Shown: positions 44,901 through 57,815 of the stretch, piece after piece | Layout of the letters: each line of letters begins with the position of its first letter | How positions within the stretch are numbered: the stretch's first letter is position 1 | Assembly: GCA_963921425.1 (NCBI GenBank) | Contig: OY992832.1 | Coordinates: 21,922,835-21,986,834, forward strand | Direction: 5' to 3' | Length of the DNA stretch: 64,000 bases | Source: Dryas octopetala | Taxonomy: Eukaryota > Streptophyta > Magnoliopsida > Rosales > Rosaceae | Notes under the pieces: model-generated | Database searches by the model: none | What the model was told of the DNA's origin: nothing | Seen by the model: only the letters and a program-made list of their open reading frames with translations | Translations under genes and position numbers: made by a program

Positions 44901-47900
44901 ATGCAAAGGAAATAATAATTCCCTTCTGACATGAAGAATCATAATGTAGTGTTTGTATGACTACTTTTCACCGATTCAAAATATTTCTGAATTGCAGCAA
45001 GAATTCAAGGCATATAATTTATCCAAAGGATATAAACCAAAATGACCTCATATGATGAAGAAAGACATACTTGAGAATGTACAGTGTCAGATGTCCCACA
45101 TGAAGATAAAGCATTATCAACTGACACGGCTGCAGATTCTACTCCATCAATTTCTTGCTTTAGCTAGAGAACCATATATGCAATTAATTCAGTGTATGTT
45201 TCACAATTGCGACATTAGATGAATGCGCACAACCGGTCAGTGATGAATGGCATTTAAACATAAAAACAAGGCACTTACAGAATTATCATAATAGCAAAGA
45301 CGTCGGAGTTTACGCTCATGAAGTTCTGATCTTTTCTTGAAAATCTTCTCTTCATACGTGCCAACAAGAAGAATAAATTTCTCAACTCTGGATAGTTTGA
45401 TATATCCTGATTTCTTGTCATTCGCCTGATTGTGTGCATAAAATATGGGGCATGATCATGAGCTTATTAATTTTGTTGTGAAGAAAATGCAACTGATAAG
45501 AGGCTAATTATATTATACACAGACCATATCAACCATGTAACCACCAAGATTTTTGAATTCTTTTTTGTAGACAATCATCAGCAAGTCAATTGCACCCTGG
45601 GAACAAGTAAGTAATGAACAAAATTAGTTTTGATGTTCATACTTAAGTTTGTCTTTAAATCACTACAGAAAATTGAAGTTAGCATAGAACCTCATTAATT
45701 TCCAATGTTGGCATGTGGGGTAGGAAATCATTTCCGGCAAAAAAGCACATGAAGATAAAATCATCGATTATACGCTCAAGATCAAACTTAAAATTCTCGG
45801 GAAGATCATGAATTTGCATATCAAGGTCCAAGTACTCCCTCAAAATCCAAACATGGAGAAACTGAAACTTGGATGAAGAAAAAGAGGTGAGACAACAACA
45901 GAAAGGTCTAGCTTCAGTGATGCATATGGATGGTAAAGGCAGTTAGGATATATACCTGATAGGGCTTTTTCATCATTGATGCTTTTCTTTGATCTGATTT
46001 TACTGAAGATGACATTGTTTCTCGAATCGATTCACAGTTTGCATGTTGCAGCTCTTGGATTAGTACATCCTATATCCAGAAAATGAAGAGTAAGTATACA
46101 AGTGGTCATAGATTTTGTCAATTTCAATGTTAATGCTCATCCTCTTGAGTATTCTATTTTACTTCATGTTACCAAAAACTCTATTAACCCTAATTTCGGT
46201 TCCCAGTGCATTCGATAGTCAGAACCTCAATAAAATGTGCCATGGGTGTACATTGATTATTGAAGACCTTGTAAACCAGATGAGGCATTCATATAAGACC
46301 AAAAGACCAACCTCCAAGCTATAAGCTAGTCAAACCATGAAATCAACAAAGGGACATTTCTATTTGAAATTTGTGAAATTTAAAGGCTTTGTCAATTTAA
46401 CCTCTCTCAATATCGAAAAGTGAACTTCATGCGTTGCCAGAGCTAACATTATCAGATCGGCGTCCTGCATACCATATATTATGCCAACCATGCATGAGAA
46501 TGTCAAAAATCAAAGCTTAAATGAAGTGAAAAAGAGTAAATTGATTAGGAAACAAATGCTTTAGACAGAATATGCATTCCCAAATAGTTAATTCCTTTTC
46601 ATTTTTTCGATTTCCAACTATGTTCGAGCTAAATTAAATATCCAAAAAGAACAACAAAAAAGATGAAAGAGTAGAGCTAGCATTCATACCAGTCCATACA
46701 AGCAGTGGTGGGTGTTTGGATTATAAGAAGGAAGATTACGCTGCTGGCGTATAAATGACATTATTTTGTGCTCCCCTTCTCCAGGGACATTGGCATCAGA
46801 AAGAATTACCTAATTCAATATTAAGCATGAAATTAAAACAAATAACAGATAGGAGACATAGATATATACATATGAACACCATTAATGCAATATGCAAAAT
46901 TGCAACTTATTCTCTGCCACTACAAATAATGACTGTTCAATTCATGTACACTTGAAGTTGAATGTGGCATATATACACATATATGGAGATCAAAGAGTGA
47001 GACCTTGATGTCCCTCCAGCCTGAATCATTGGTGATTCGTAAATTGATATAGCTGTGAAGAGCCTTTGACAATTTGTGCATGAATTCAGTTCCGGGGGAG
47101 ATTATATTAGAATCTGAGAGTTGAGATTCCACTTTTGGGAGCACTTGTTTGCCTTCTCTTTCAAATTGTCTTCTTAGCTTCTCCTCTTCAGCTTCCTACA
47201 CAGTTGATATAAATATGTATAAATTATTTTAAGAGCATAACAAAATTTAATTATGTGACTCAGAAGCATATGCATGTATCTATAACCCACAGCAATTTCC
47301 TTGTCCTTGGCTGATTTAAAACGCCTGGTACGTTGTTGATTCATTTTAGCCCTTGGAGCAACTCCATCTACACAAAAAATTAATTAAAGTTAATATGTGC
47401 TTCAACTCCTTAAACTAAAGATAATCAAGGGACAAAAAAACAAGAAGCCAAAAGCTTAGTAAGGCATAACAAGTAGAAAGTTTGATTTTTCTCACCAATG
47501 GCCATGTAAAGTAGCTTCCTTGGTCTAACAATGTTGAAAAGCCGGTCAATATATTCAAAAATGTTGTTGAAAACCTCTTCAAAAGTAGTTAGTGGTGGAA
47601 CCTGAACATAACATGCAGATATATATATATATATATATATAGATATCAATTAGTATAACAATACATCATTAATTAATAATTTAATATATAGCTTGTGAAG
47701 AGAATAGAAATGTAGGGGTCTCGTACTCCATCATCATCATCTTGTGGGTGAAAGCAAGGATGAATAATCCCATTCATATCAAGATAAAAGTTATCAAACT
47801 CCAAGTCATTAGGGTTTGGCGAGCTACTGGTATCAATTGAAGGGGACTCATCATCATCATCAACATCATCTCTGTGTTCGATGGCTTTGACCACCACTTT

Positions 47901-47945
47901 TGGATACTTGTTTACCAGCCAACGATAAAACGAAGACACCCCCAT
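41951..47945 (-). CDS. XRN: 5'-3' exoribonuclease, XRN family, about 23 exons
   Basis: Exons (high to low coordinate): 47945-47727, 47601-47496, 47367-47291, 47195-47004, 46809-46690, 46464-46402, 46069-45956, 45861-45691, 45596-45525, 45425-45279, 45163-45071, 44682-44587, 44488-44396, 44055-43985, 43890-43762, 43593-43517, 43432-43392, 43260-43186, 43089-42959, 42865-42776, 42685-42610, 42256-42186, and a last exon from 42086 (or 42116) to 41951. All have GT-AG borders and joined phases, giving about 820 residues. Family motifs are intact: [79 protein letters not shown] and, later, [13 protein letters not shown]. It should degrade 5'-monophosphate RNA. The CCHC zinc knuckle that plant XRN2/3/4 carry after the DADLIMLA segment is absent, and the C-terminal tail is short. 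I cannot place it as the nuclear or cytoplasmic type. Confidence 0.93.
43661..43810 (-). repeat. 75 bp tandem duplication across an exon-intron border of the XRN gene
   Basis: Copies 43661-43735 and 43736-43810 share 'AACAAAAAATAAAATAACAG' and the coding end SPFKPIDT...LPPRR. They differ by a few bases. The copy nearer the gene's 5' side is the end of the exon 43890-43762. The second copy puts a duplicate donor 75 bp further into the intron. If the first donor is skipped, the frame meets a TAG two codons later. Confidence 0.85.
44814..44846. repeat. Poly-C/poly-A run in an XRN intron
   Basis: A run of about 18-19 C is followed directly by about 14 A, inside the intron between exons 45163-45071 and 44682-44587. 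Such a run is liable to sequencing and replication length error. Confidence 0.8.
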
Positions 47946-48120
47946 CTCTCTCTCTCCCTCTCCCTCTCTCTGCTGGTATCAATTTGTGACAGACACGGTT
48001 TAGCTCAAGAGCTGCAGTCCTCTCTCTGCGTCTCGCTAATGAGTCTTGGAACTTCAACTTTGTAAACAGTCTCATGGACTGGTTCATGTAGAGTGCAGAG
48101 AATTAAAGGCATACGGGATA
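47946..48120 (-). promoter_or_regulatory. 5' UTR/proximal promoter of the XRN gene
   Basis: On the minus strand a GAGAGAGGGAGAGG-type purine tract (47946-47975) lies directly before the start codon, typical of plant 5' UTR GA repeats. No clear TATA box was found in the next 150 bases. Confidence 0.4.
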
Positions 48121-51100
48121 GTACTCAAAATAAATGAAGGACAGACCATGCTTTATTATATAAGATTTTGAGATTTTTTTTTTTTAAATTAATTTTGATT
48201 GTTCAGATGTACATAATAAAAATAACGGTTTGTTATAATCTATCACCCAAAATAAAATAGTTTTGACAGTTAACTTTCATACTATGTTCCATCAAATAAA
48301 AAATTCTCAATCCGTCAAAAATATAGTATTCTCTGTTAATTTTAAACGTGGCGCTCAGAAAGAAAGCTACGTATGCAAAAATAACGACTCATTAAATTGT
48401 TTTTTTTATAGAAATATAAGTATGGCGAAATGTAATCTGAAAGATAAAGTGTCAAAAATATTAATTTATAAGACAAAATGTGAACCTCTGATAATTTGAA
48501 GCGATAAATTATTATTAACCCTAAAAATAATTGAGTTCTTATTCATTTGAGTGACTCCCACACATTGTATGACGTTGAGGTCAATTGGTGTAAGCAAGGA
48601 GTAAAATTTCGTTTAAGATTGATTGGAGTTTGGGGCCTTTGGGTAATTGAAAAGAAAAAAAGGATTTGAGGTTTTGTTTAGTTGTTTTTTAAGATAATTA
48701 CAAAAAAGTCCACTTTTAGAGTCCTTTGTACAAAAAAACCCACTTAAAAAGTTAAATGACAAATAAGTTCATTTTGTACAAATAAATCCATGTTATATAT
48801 TTTTTCATGATTTAAAAAAAAAAAAAACTAAGCAAATTGCCACAGTAACAATGATTGTTACTGCCAAACAGTAGTAATTAATAGTGTGTTTTTGCAATTT
48901 CAATAGTAACTATTTCACAATAATAATGATTGCTACAGTCAAATAGTAGTAATTAATAGAATATTTTTGCAGTTTAAATAATTATTGTCCAACAATAACA
49001 ATGATTGCTACTACCAATTATCTTCCTTTTCTTCCATTTCATCTCCCTAGACATGTTTGGGTTACAAATCATCTTTTCTTCTTTTCTTCTTTTCTTCTTT
49101 TGTCCTTTTCTTCTTTTCTTCTTTTCTCCAGCGCTCCTTCTCTGAACTCATCTTCTTTTTCCTTTCTATCCCCTTTAATTTCTCTCTCTTCTCTCCCTGC
49201 ATCCTCCCTTTGCCTTACTTTCTCTCTCTACCTCTCCTCTTTCTCTCAGCCCCGAAACCCAATCCCCAGCCCCGACTACCGTCCTCCCCCTCCCCCCCGC
49301 ATCCTCTCTCTTGTTGCCTCCCCCGATCGACGCCAATGGATCGGCTGGGTACTAATTTTTTGCAACTGTACAGGATGGATCCGTGGGTTGTAGATCTGGG
49401 TTTAAAAAAAAAAAAAAAAAAAACCCTTGTTTTTAAACCCTAATACATTTCTATATAAAAAATAATTAAAAATAGCCTAAAGAGCTTAAATCCTAATATC
49501 ATATATCATATCCTAAACAATATAGAGTTTATATGGTTTAATGTATAAATTATAGAGTATATATGGTTTAATGTATAGATTATAGAGTATTAAGGTATAT
49601 AGAGATTAATTATTAATTAGTAACCCATTTTTTAACAGTATTTATCTCGAACGCTTATTATCTTCACCTTATATCACATAAAATGTACTATATAATTTAG
49701 TTCTTCAATATATTTTATCAATGTAATAGATAATATGTTAAATAAATATATGGTCAAGTTTCATTCAAAATTTTCATCATTTTTATCTAATTTTATCGAA
49801 ATTAAAATTTTTGCAAAAATTTTCATCAAAAGTTTTCTAGAAACCAAAATTCTTTGGGTGTAAAAGTGTAACAAATAATTAGTGGATTTGTAAAAAAAAA
49901 AAAAAATTGTAAAAGGCAATGGAAGTTTTTGTAAGTGGGATATTATCTTGTGCTTCAGAAATGACCGTGAAGACAAAATTTCCCATCAAGGCATAGGCAA
50001 GTTGCAAGCTTGTTTGGTAGTTGGTACTTGGTACTTGGTGGCAAGTGGCAACACAAGACAATTCAATTTCGAATTTTAAAAGTAAATGAGCAACAAATTA
50101 AAGTTCCCTCTTCTTTTCTTTTATAAATATAAAGTGTACGTGATGATTAGCTCGGGTTCCCAATCGGCTAAAGGATTAGGCTCCATGATGACTAATGAGC
50201 TGTGATTATTATCTATTTTTATGGTCCCGAGGGTGTTATAACTTATAAATACTAAAGTGAAATTTGCTTTTATTTTGACGGTTACATGCGTGCACTGTCA
50301 CATTCACACGTGCCTAGCTTCTCACTCACTCTTCTCGAGCTACACATACCAAATTATACATTTCACTCTTATCCGTTCATATTTGGAAATATCTGAATTT
50401 TAACTTAGATATTAAAATGATACTTATAATTTATAGAGATAATTACACTGTTGATCTATTTATTATTTTATAATTATAGTGTTGGTCTATAAATTTTTTT
50501 AAGTATCAAAAGAGTCTAAAAATTAACTAATATTTATCATCTTAATCCATTCTATCAGAATATCTCAAATAAATATTAAGATATATCAAATGGGGGAGTA
50601 CAAGAAGGGCAAATCGGTAATTTCATGTCCCCCCATCTCCCTTCTACACTTTCATGTGCTTCTCACGTGATCAAAATTGACATCGATTTGAATTATTTTG
50701 ATGAAATAGAATAAAGTGATAAACTTCAATTAATTCGTAAACTCATTTAAAACTTAAAATAATTTATAGACCGATAGGAAATTATGTAATAATAAATTAA
50801 CTAAATGTGTAATTATCTCTAATTTATAATTACATTTTAAAATGTTTTATTATTATATCAATGAGATGACGCAGCAGCTTCCTCCACATGGGCTATGCAC
50901 AAATGCACAAGGTTTTTTTTTTTTTTTTTTGGGCAAGAAAATGCACAATGTTTTGTAACCTAAAAATCACATGTTTGAAGAAATTCATTGTTACTGTTTT
51001 GATACTCAATTCTTTATTTATTCAACTCATCTCATGTTGATAAATGATACATTCATATCATATTCATTGTCATCTTTACCTTACATACTATATTATGTCC

Positions 51101-52600
51101 TAAGATCCTTTCTACAAAAAACTCCAAAATCCTTCACTACTATTTTGATGAAGAAAATGTTTCACTTGATGATCAACATGTTCATTTATTTATTTTCTGT
51201 GACCAACAATGGTGACATGCAAAATCAACTTCTAAGATGTAAATGTGCAATTTATTGAAGAGTTGGCCTTCTTCAACATGTCCTATTAAAAATCAAGCAC
51301 AAATCATGCCTTGAAACATTATCGTACTTTTTTAAAGAAGGCAAGATCTCCAAGCTTAAGTAAAATTGTAAATTTTTGAGTAAATAAATTAAAACGCATG
51401 GAAACATATTAGCGGTGCCACCACATACATACATTGACATAGAACAACAGTGAGAGTCTTACTCAAGACTCTCTTGTAGTTGATGTTGCATATGAGATGA
51501 AGTGATGAAGCTGTCACTCCTTATGAACCCGATAGAGTTTTAATGTGATAGTACATACAAGTTGAACATTTCTTTACCTGTAGCTGTATGCATATAATTT
51601 AAGAGAACTTTTTGTACTACAACAAATTACATTTTTTAATCAATAATGTTAGCAAAATTATATTACGATTGAATTGGGTTTAAGAGATTTGTGGTTTTTA
51701 GAGGTGTGGGTTGGTTGAATTATGGAAAGGCAAAATCATATGTTTATTTGATCTTTAATGGGTGAACCAAAAGATGGACGTTTTTTTTTATCATATATAA
51801 CAAAATCATTTTTTATTTTTATAATAGTTACATAACTAAACGATTTTTTATTTGATTGATTTTTTACTGAAATGACCTTTAGTGGGTGATCTAAAAAATA
51901 AACTTTTTTGATCATTTAGAAGATTATATTGTGAAATAAGAATAATAAGAGAGAATGCCAAAGGAGAAGGTAGAAAGGAGAATATAACTAGCATTTTTGT
52001 TTTAATATAGTATGATGTTTGATGCTTTAGGGCTCTCTTTCCTTCATAGTTAGTGCATTTGCGTATAACATGCATACATAAGTATTTTTTAAAAACTTCT
52101 ATGTTAGGTACTCTTTAAGAAAAAAAAATGAAAAGTTATGTGTATTTTCAACCAAAGCGTATTATAAGCATAATTTTTTTTTTGTTGTAATCGATGGTGT
52201 CCTGAGCCAGTTTTGGCGCACTTGACTAATTTTTTAAATCGGTGAAAAGTAGACAATCCACACCGGACCTAGGGGATTCACAAGAGGTTTTAATTATAAG
52301 CATAATTTTTAATTATACACATATCATTTTCGTATTAAACACATATGCTTACGTATTATTTTGTTTTATTCACGTAGTTTAAAAATTTTAAACTTTAGAA
52401 AATAATTATATTAATAGTTGAATTTTTCAACGTAATTTTAATGAAAATATTTCAAATAATACACGTACATATTTTATATGGTGAATTACATAAAAATCAA
52501 TAAAAGATTTAGCAATTACATAATGATCAATGGTTTTTGAAAATAATAGGCATAGACTAAAATGAAATATTAGAAATAATGGACAATAGTAATTGGACTC
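48121..52600. other. AT-rich intergenic region
   Basis: No gene is seen. 49016-49380 is a CT-rich stretch whose open frames are Ser/Phe/Leu/Pro low complexity. 49400-49425 is an A run. 48840-49015 has three diverged copies of a phrase around 'ACAATAA.AATGATTGCTAC'. 50575-50650 has a short non-AT-rich patch without a frame. Confidence 0.5.
49640..49870 (-). repeat. Second, inverted copy of the dispersed repeat at 25062-25290
   Basis: Read on the minus strand it carries the same ordered phrases, AAAATTAGATAAAAATGA, TTTTGAATGAAACTTGACC and TATCTATTACATTGATAAAA. Confidence 0.55.
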
Positions 52601-53089
52601 AGTATTTAAGAGTATTTACACTCCTTGTCAGTGTGCTTACTCATTACTAATATCAGCAATCTACCCTAATTTTTAAAATTACAAAAATGTCAACAACTAA
52701 TCAGAAGCTGACACATGTCTAAAGTAAAGCTAACAAACTAACTAACTGTGATTAACAAACTAATGCTGACATGTGGACTAGTGATTCCCTTATTAACTAA
52801 CTAACTAACTATGATTAACAAACTAATACTAAACTAATTAAAAAATTTATTTAAATTTCAATTCAATCACAATCAACCTTAGTCAGACAATTACAATTAT
52901 AAACTCATTTTTTCCAAATTAGTAGCTACGTGCATCATAGTGTCCAAAACTAGAAAAAAAAAACATCACACAAACTTTAAAAACATTAGCAATAAGTCGT
53001 GACTATATTAAAAACTAAAACAGTTATTATCTGACAGTATACGAAAACAATAAAACCAATCTTAAAAAAAAAATTAGATTAGTAATTCA

Positions 53090-54130
53090 GTGTATCATCA
53101 CTGAAAATGCCAAGAATCTAAAAAGAATCATCCAAAACTTTATTTCCGAATACAAACTCATTTAGTAACTGTACAACAGAGATTAAAAATTTAAAATCGT
53201 AAAACCAATTAAAAATCAATTCAACACTACAATGGAACATGAAAAATCAGTATTGCATAGTTTTATATTACAAAAACTAATTCAGTAAATGTGCAGCAGA
53301 CACTAAAAATTCAAAAAATTTCAAATTCATTTCCAAATATAAACTCATTTAGTAACTGTGCAACATAGATTGAAAATTTAAATCATACAAGTTATGTGCA
53401 TAAAAAAACCAAAACAGTAAATGTAAGACAATATAGGAAAACAAAAAAAAATACAATTTTTTTTAAAATGATATAGTGAAAGTGATCAGTGCACATGATG
53501 ATGATGATCAAGCTGATCATCGAAGCAGTTGGTCAAATTTTGGAAACCAATACTTAGCAGATTATGTAAGTTTCCCTGAAATTAAAATTTCAATTAAAAC
53601 AATAACTGTTGCACAGTTTCAGATTTCAAAACATGAAAATTTCAAATTATAAAATCAATTCAACACTACTAAAGAACATGCGAAACAAATATTGCACAAT
53701 TTCATATACATAAAGAAATAATTCAGTAACTATGCAACATACACTAATATTTTGAGAATCATCCAAAATTTCATTTCTAAATGCAAACTCATTAAGTAAC
53801 CGTTCAACAGAGACATAAATTTCAAATTATAAAATCAATTCAATATTACTAAAGAACATGCAAAACCAATACTTCGTAATTTCATGTACATTAAGAACTA
53901 ATTCAGTAACTGTGCAATAGCCACTAAAAATTCAAAGAATCATCCAAAACTTCATTTCCAAATATAAACTCATTTAATAACTGTGCAACATATACTGAAA
54001 ATTTCAAATCATAAAATCAATTCAACACTACTAAAAAACATGCAAAACCAAAACTGCATAGTTTCATATACATCAAGAACTAATTCAATAACTATGCAAC
54101 ATACACTAAAAATCCTATGACAATAATAAC
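53090..54130. repeat. Degenerate tandem repeat, period roughly 200 bp
   Basis: Phrases recur in the same order about five times: 'ATAAACTCATTTAGTAACTG', 'GTGCAACA.A.ACTAAAAAT', 'TCATCCAAAACTTCATTTCC', 'AAAATCAATTCAACACTACT' and 'CATGCAAAACCAATA'. Spacing varies and some units are partial. No coding. Confidence 0.7.
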
Positions 54131-54711
54131 AAGCCATGACTATATAAAAAACCAAAACAATGACTGTATAACAGGTTTTTGGCAAAACCTTGGAACTAAA
54201 CCTAAAAAAGTTGCTAAAAAACAAATTTATAACTCTAAACCCAATTCTATGCCCTAAATCCCACATTTAAATCATAAACCTCAATTTTAAACCCTTATAA
54301 ACTCAAAACCAAGATCAATTGAACTTAAAATCAAAATAACAAATACAGTAAATCAAAATTATAAACTAAATAAAACATATATTGTCAGACAATAAACCGT
54401 TTAAAATACATTGTCGAACAATGCTTGTATGAGCAATCGATTATAGAGATTATAAATTACGAAGCTCATTCTAGGTCTAACTCCAACAATCACATACATA
54501 ACAGAACCATCACCAAATCTATCAAATTAGGCACAAAAAATACATATATAATAAGCTTTCTATAAGACAATCGATTAAAAACCTAACCAAAGAAAATGAA
54601 ATTGAGTTCTAAATCTAGAAATTAAAACCTCGCTGAAGACGAAGATCAAACCCTCACTGAATCTAAAATTTCGATTGCTTTCCAAGAAATAATAGGAAGA
54701 GAAACGAAAAA

Positions 54712-55445
54712 TTGAGCCCTAACTTTCATTTTCTTTTCTTTTCCTATGGTTTTTCGGCAACCAAACAGAGCTCAATTTGCTTCATGAAGCTCATAGAGAT
54801 GCTCCACCAGGTGTGACAAAGATAGTCGTTATCGTCGTTGAGCCCTAACTTTCATTTTCTTTTCTTTTCCTTTGGTTTCTCGGCAACCAAACAGAGCTCC
54901 TTCTGCTTCACGAAGCTCATCGTCATCGTCATAGTCGTAGTTGTAAAAAATTGAGCCCTAACTTTCATTTTCTTTTCTTTTCCTTTGGTTTCTTGGCAAC
55001 CAAACAGAGCTCATTCTGCTTCACAAAGGTCATCGTCATCGTCATAGTCGTAGTCGTAAAAAAATTGAGCCCTAACTTTCATTTTCTTTTCTTTTTCTTT
55101 GGTTTCTCGGCAACCAAACTGAGCTCAATCTGCCTCACGCAGCTCATAGAGACGCTAAACCAGGTGTGAGAAAGTCATAGTCGCACAAAAATTGAGCTCA
55201 AACAAAGCTCAATTTGCTTCACGAAGCTCAAAGAGATGCTCCACCAGGTGCGACAAAGTCATTTCCTTTGTCATTGTCATTGTCATAGTCAACAAAAATT
55301 GAACCCTAACTTTCATTTTCTTTTCTTTTTCTTTGGTTTCTCGGCAACCAAACAGGGCTCAATCTGCTTCACAAAGCTCATAGAGACACTCCACCAAGTA
55401 CGACAAAGTTAGTCGTCATCGTCGTTGTCGTCGTTTGTCATCGAC
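54712..55445. repeat. Tandem repeat, period about 115 bp, six units
   Basis: Units start near 54714, 54840, 54952, 55067, about 55188 (partial) and 55301 with GAGCCCTAACTTTCATTTTC. They continue with 'GGTTTCTCGGCAACCAAACA', a GCTTCACGAAGCTCAT hairpin and a GTCATCGTCATAGTCGTAG sub-repeat. Each unit contains the palindromic GCTTC.CGAAGC. No gene. Confidence 0.8.
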
Positions 55446-55993
55446 GGCAACTTCAAAGTCCTCCGGCAACATAGGTAGCGTGGTAAAGGAAGCGATGAGA
55501 GAGAGAGAGATATATATATATATGCCTAAAATGAGTGAGGCGTAAAGTAGTGGAAGCGTGTGAAGAGAGAAGCGCGTGAGTTGCCTGCACTTTTTGGAGA
55601 GAGCGTGTGAGAGAGGGAGAGAGGGAGAGAGGGAGAGAGATGCGACTCATGCGAGATTGAAGGGATTGAGACAGACTGAGAAGTGTGGGCAATTTAGTGA
55701 TTTCCCCATCCAAGTCTCACATGACATAAGCAGCTGGGCTGAGCCCATTGACCATTTTGGTATGAAAATATGAACATATGAGTATATGACCAAAGTGGGA
55801 ATAGAAAAATTGTATCGACTATTATGCAATTTCAAAATGTTTTATTATTTTTTTTGTAATTTGCTATATTTTATACATATTTTTACTATCCCGTATATTA
55901 CTAACTATCTTTTCCTCTTGTAATAATTTCATTTTTGCTAATATATTAGCATAGTGTCTAAATATTCATGCGATAATTTCTAATTTCACCTCA
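55446..55993. other. Spacer with GA and TA microsatellites
   Basis: GAGAGAGAGA with TATATATATA lies at 55498-55523, and GAGAGAGG triplets at about 55605-55640. The rest shows no feature up to the boundary of the duplicated block at 55994. Confidence 0.6.
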
Positions 55994-57632
55994 ATATGAA
56001 GCTTTAATGTATAAGTATAAACCCTTCAATATGAAGGGAATAAACTCAAGTAGGTTATCTTATAAAATGAGGATGTGTTCTGATTATTTTCATATTATGT
56101 GCATGCATTATTGCATTATATCTAATTTTGTATGTTTGTACAATTTGTGCAGGCCACTTTTGATTGCCTCCTGAAAACTTATGGCCACTTTCCAGCCCAA
56201 ATGCATTTGAATTAGATTCAGATGATTGCATGATCTATAATCATCTAGCTCTAGATGCATGTTTTTCTAACTCTATCAATGGCTGCCTTTCTAGCTCTAG
56301 ATGCATGTTTTTCTTTGGATCAAGTTGCTCTCTTCCTGTGAGAAGTCATGAAATCAGATCTTCTAACTTCACTTACTCACTCACCATCCTCTCTCCCAAA
56401 TAGTTCTTGTGGAGTTGTGTTAAGTTGAATCAAGTGGCTTATGTTCTTGTTATGAGTAACAAATCTGAGCCTTAATAAGGCTATGTAACAGTCGTTTGTT
56501 TGTCCTTGTGAACTAAATTTTATTTGCGCTTGCTCTTTTTCCCCTTTCGCTTTTGGTTTAAGTTCATGGCAATGTTGTTGGGGTGGACTGTGAAATTAAA
56601 GATCAATTGTTGATTTTATTTACAACCCTTGGAAGTTATCAGATACATGTGTATTCATGACACTGATTGGTCTCGCAGTTCAACCATCAAAGATGAAGTC
56701 GTTCTAGATTCAAGTTATAATCAACTTCTTAAAGTTTTTATGGTGCAAATACAATAGAGCTGCTGATATTTTTCTTGTTAGAATGCAACAATGCAATATC
56801 TTGCATATTCTATGATTTTCATAGCAGAATGTTATTGAACCTGGTTCTTGTTAAGAACATCTGATAAACTGCATAACTATCATAGGCTGTTTAAAGTTGC
56901 CAAGGGCTTATTACTTTTTCCTTTTTTTTTTCGAGTAAGGTTGGGCTCAAAGGGTCAAAACAACTAAGCTGGCCAAGCAACCCCAACAAGATCTTCCGTC
57001 AAAGCAGTGCCAATTTGGGCAGGAGGAAAATCAAGAGACAAACAACCATAGTCTGACATGAGCCCATAGTTCCATATATGTTTGCAGCAAAATCAACTAC
57101 TCAGTCTCTATTAGTCCCTGAGAAATTGGGAATGTCAGTACCTACAATCCTCTCATCTTATTGTTCAGTTTTTGTTTTGTTTTGTTTTTTTTTTTTTTCT
57201 GCTGGAATTTTGTTTGTCTTTAAGCTCTGCCTTTGAAGGGTGTTTATCAGTGCACCAAGTGCTACAGGATGGTTGTGGTTCACATGTACAAACATGCAGA
57301 TAGCTAGACCACGTGCCTCTTGCCTTCAAAAGACCACACAAAAACGATGACGGTTCAAGTCCAACACTGCTTGGCTTTTCCTGGCCATATGGAGTCTGGA
57401 CCCATACAGAAGGTAGCTGCCGCAAATATAGCTAGCTGCTTAAGTTCAAGTTCGTTTGTAATTGTAATTATTACCTTCTGGGAAATAGTGAATGTGATGT
57501 CTCCCACTTATATTCTTTTTGATAGATTTTGTATAATTGGCAATAACATGGACTTCTTGTACAAAATTTTGGTTTATGCTTGTACCCTCAGGGTCCAGCA
57601 GAGAAGATTATTAGGTTGTTGTATTCTAGTTT
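55994..57632 (+). repeat. Segmental duplicate of the RPS2 3' region
   Basis: It matches 39463-41745 in the same order and orientation, except that about 770 bp of the parent (39644 to about 40410: the rest of exon 2 and early downstream DNA) are missing. It lies about 16 kb from the parent, with the XRN gene between. The copies have diverged by several percent with small indels. It is interrupted at 57633 by a Copia element. Confidence 0.9.
56153..56184 (+). pseudogene. Truncated RPS2 exon 2 remnant
   Basis: The acceptor AATTTGTGCAG (ending 56152) is kept. Only about 32 bases of exon 2 follow ([11 protein letters not shown]) before the sequence jumps to DNA that lies far downstream of the stop in the parent. 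It cannot encode S2. Confidence 0.85.
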
Positions 57633-57803
57633 TGTTGGTGTGAGTCAACACGTGTGATTATTGTGTAATTATTAGAATTAATTAGGTGATTTATTAATCC
57701 CTGTATTTTAGTTATAGGCCCATGTATATAAACCACACTTTGTGGTCTTAATCAATTGAGCAGAAATCATATTAAAACCCTAAACCTAAACCTTCTCTGT
57801 ACA

Positions 57804-57815
57804 TGGTATCAGAGC
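57804..57815 (+). other. Primer-binding site (initiator tRNA-Met) of the Copia element at 57633
   Basis: TGGTATCAGAGC directly follows the LTR end, the standard site for plant Copia elements. It differs from the site used by the elements at 1332 and 59797. Confidence 0.9.

Noticed and set aside
49001..49443. Ser/Phe/Leu-rich frames of about 130 residues
   Set aside because: CT-rich low complexity DNA read in two frames; no start context, introns or motif.
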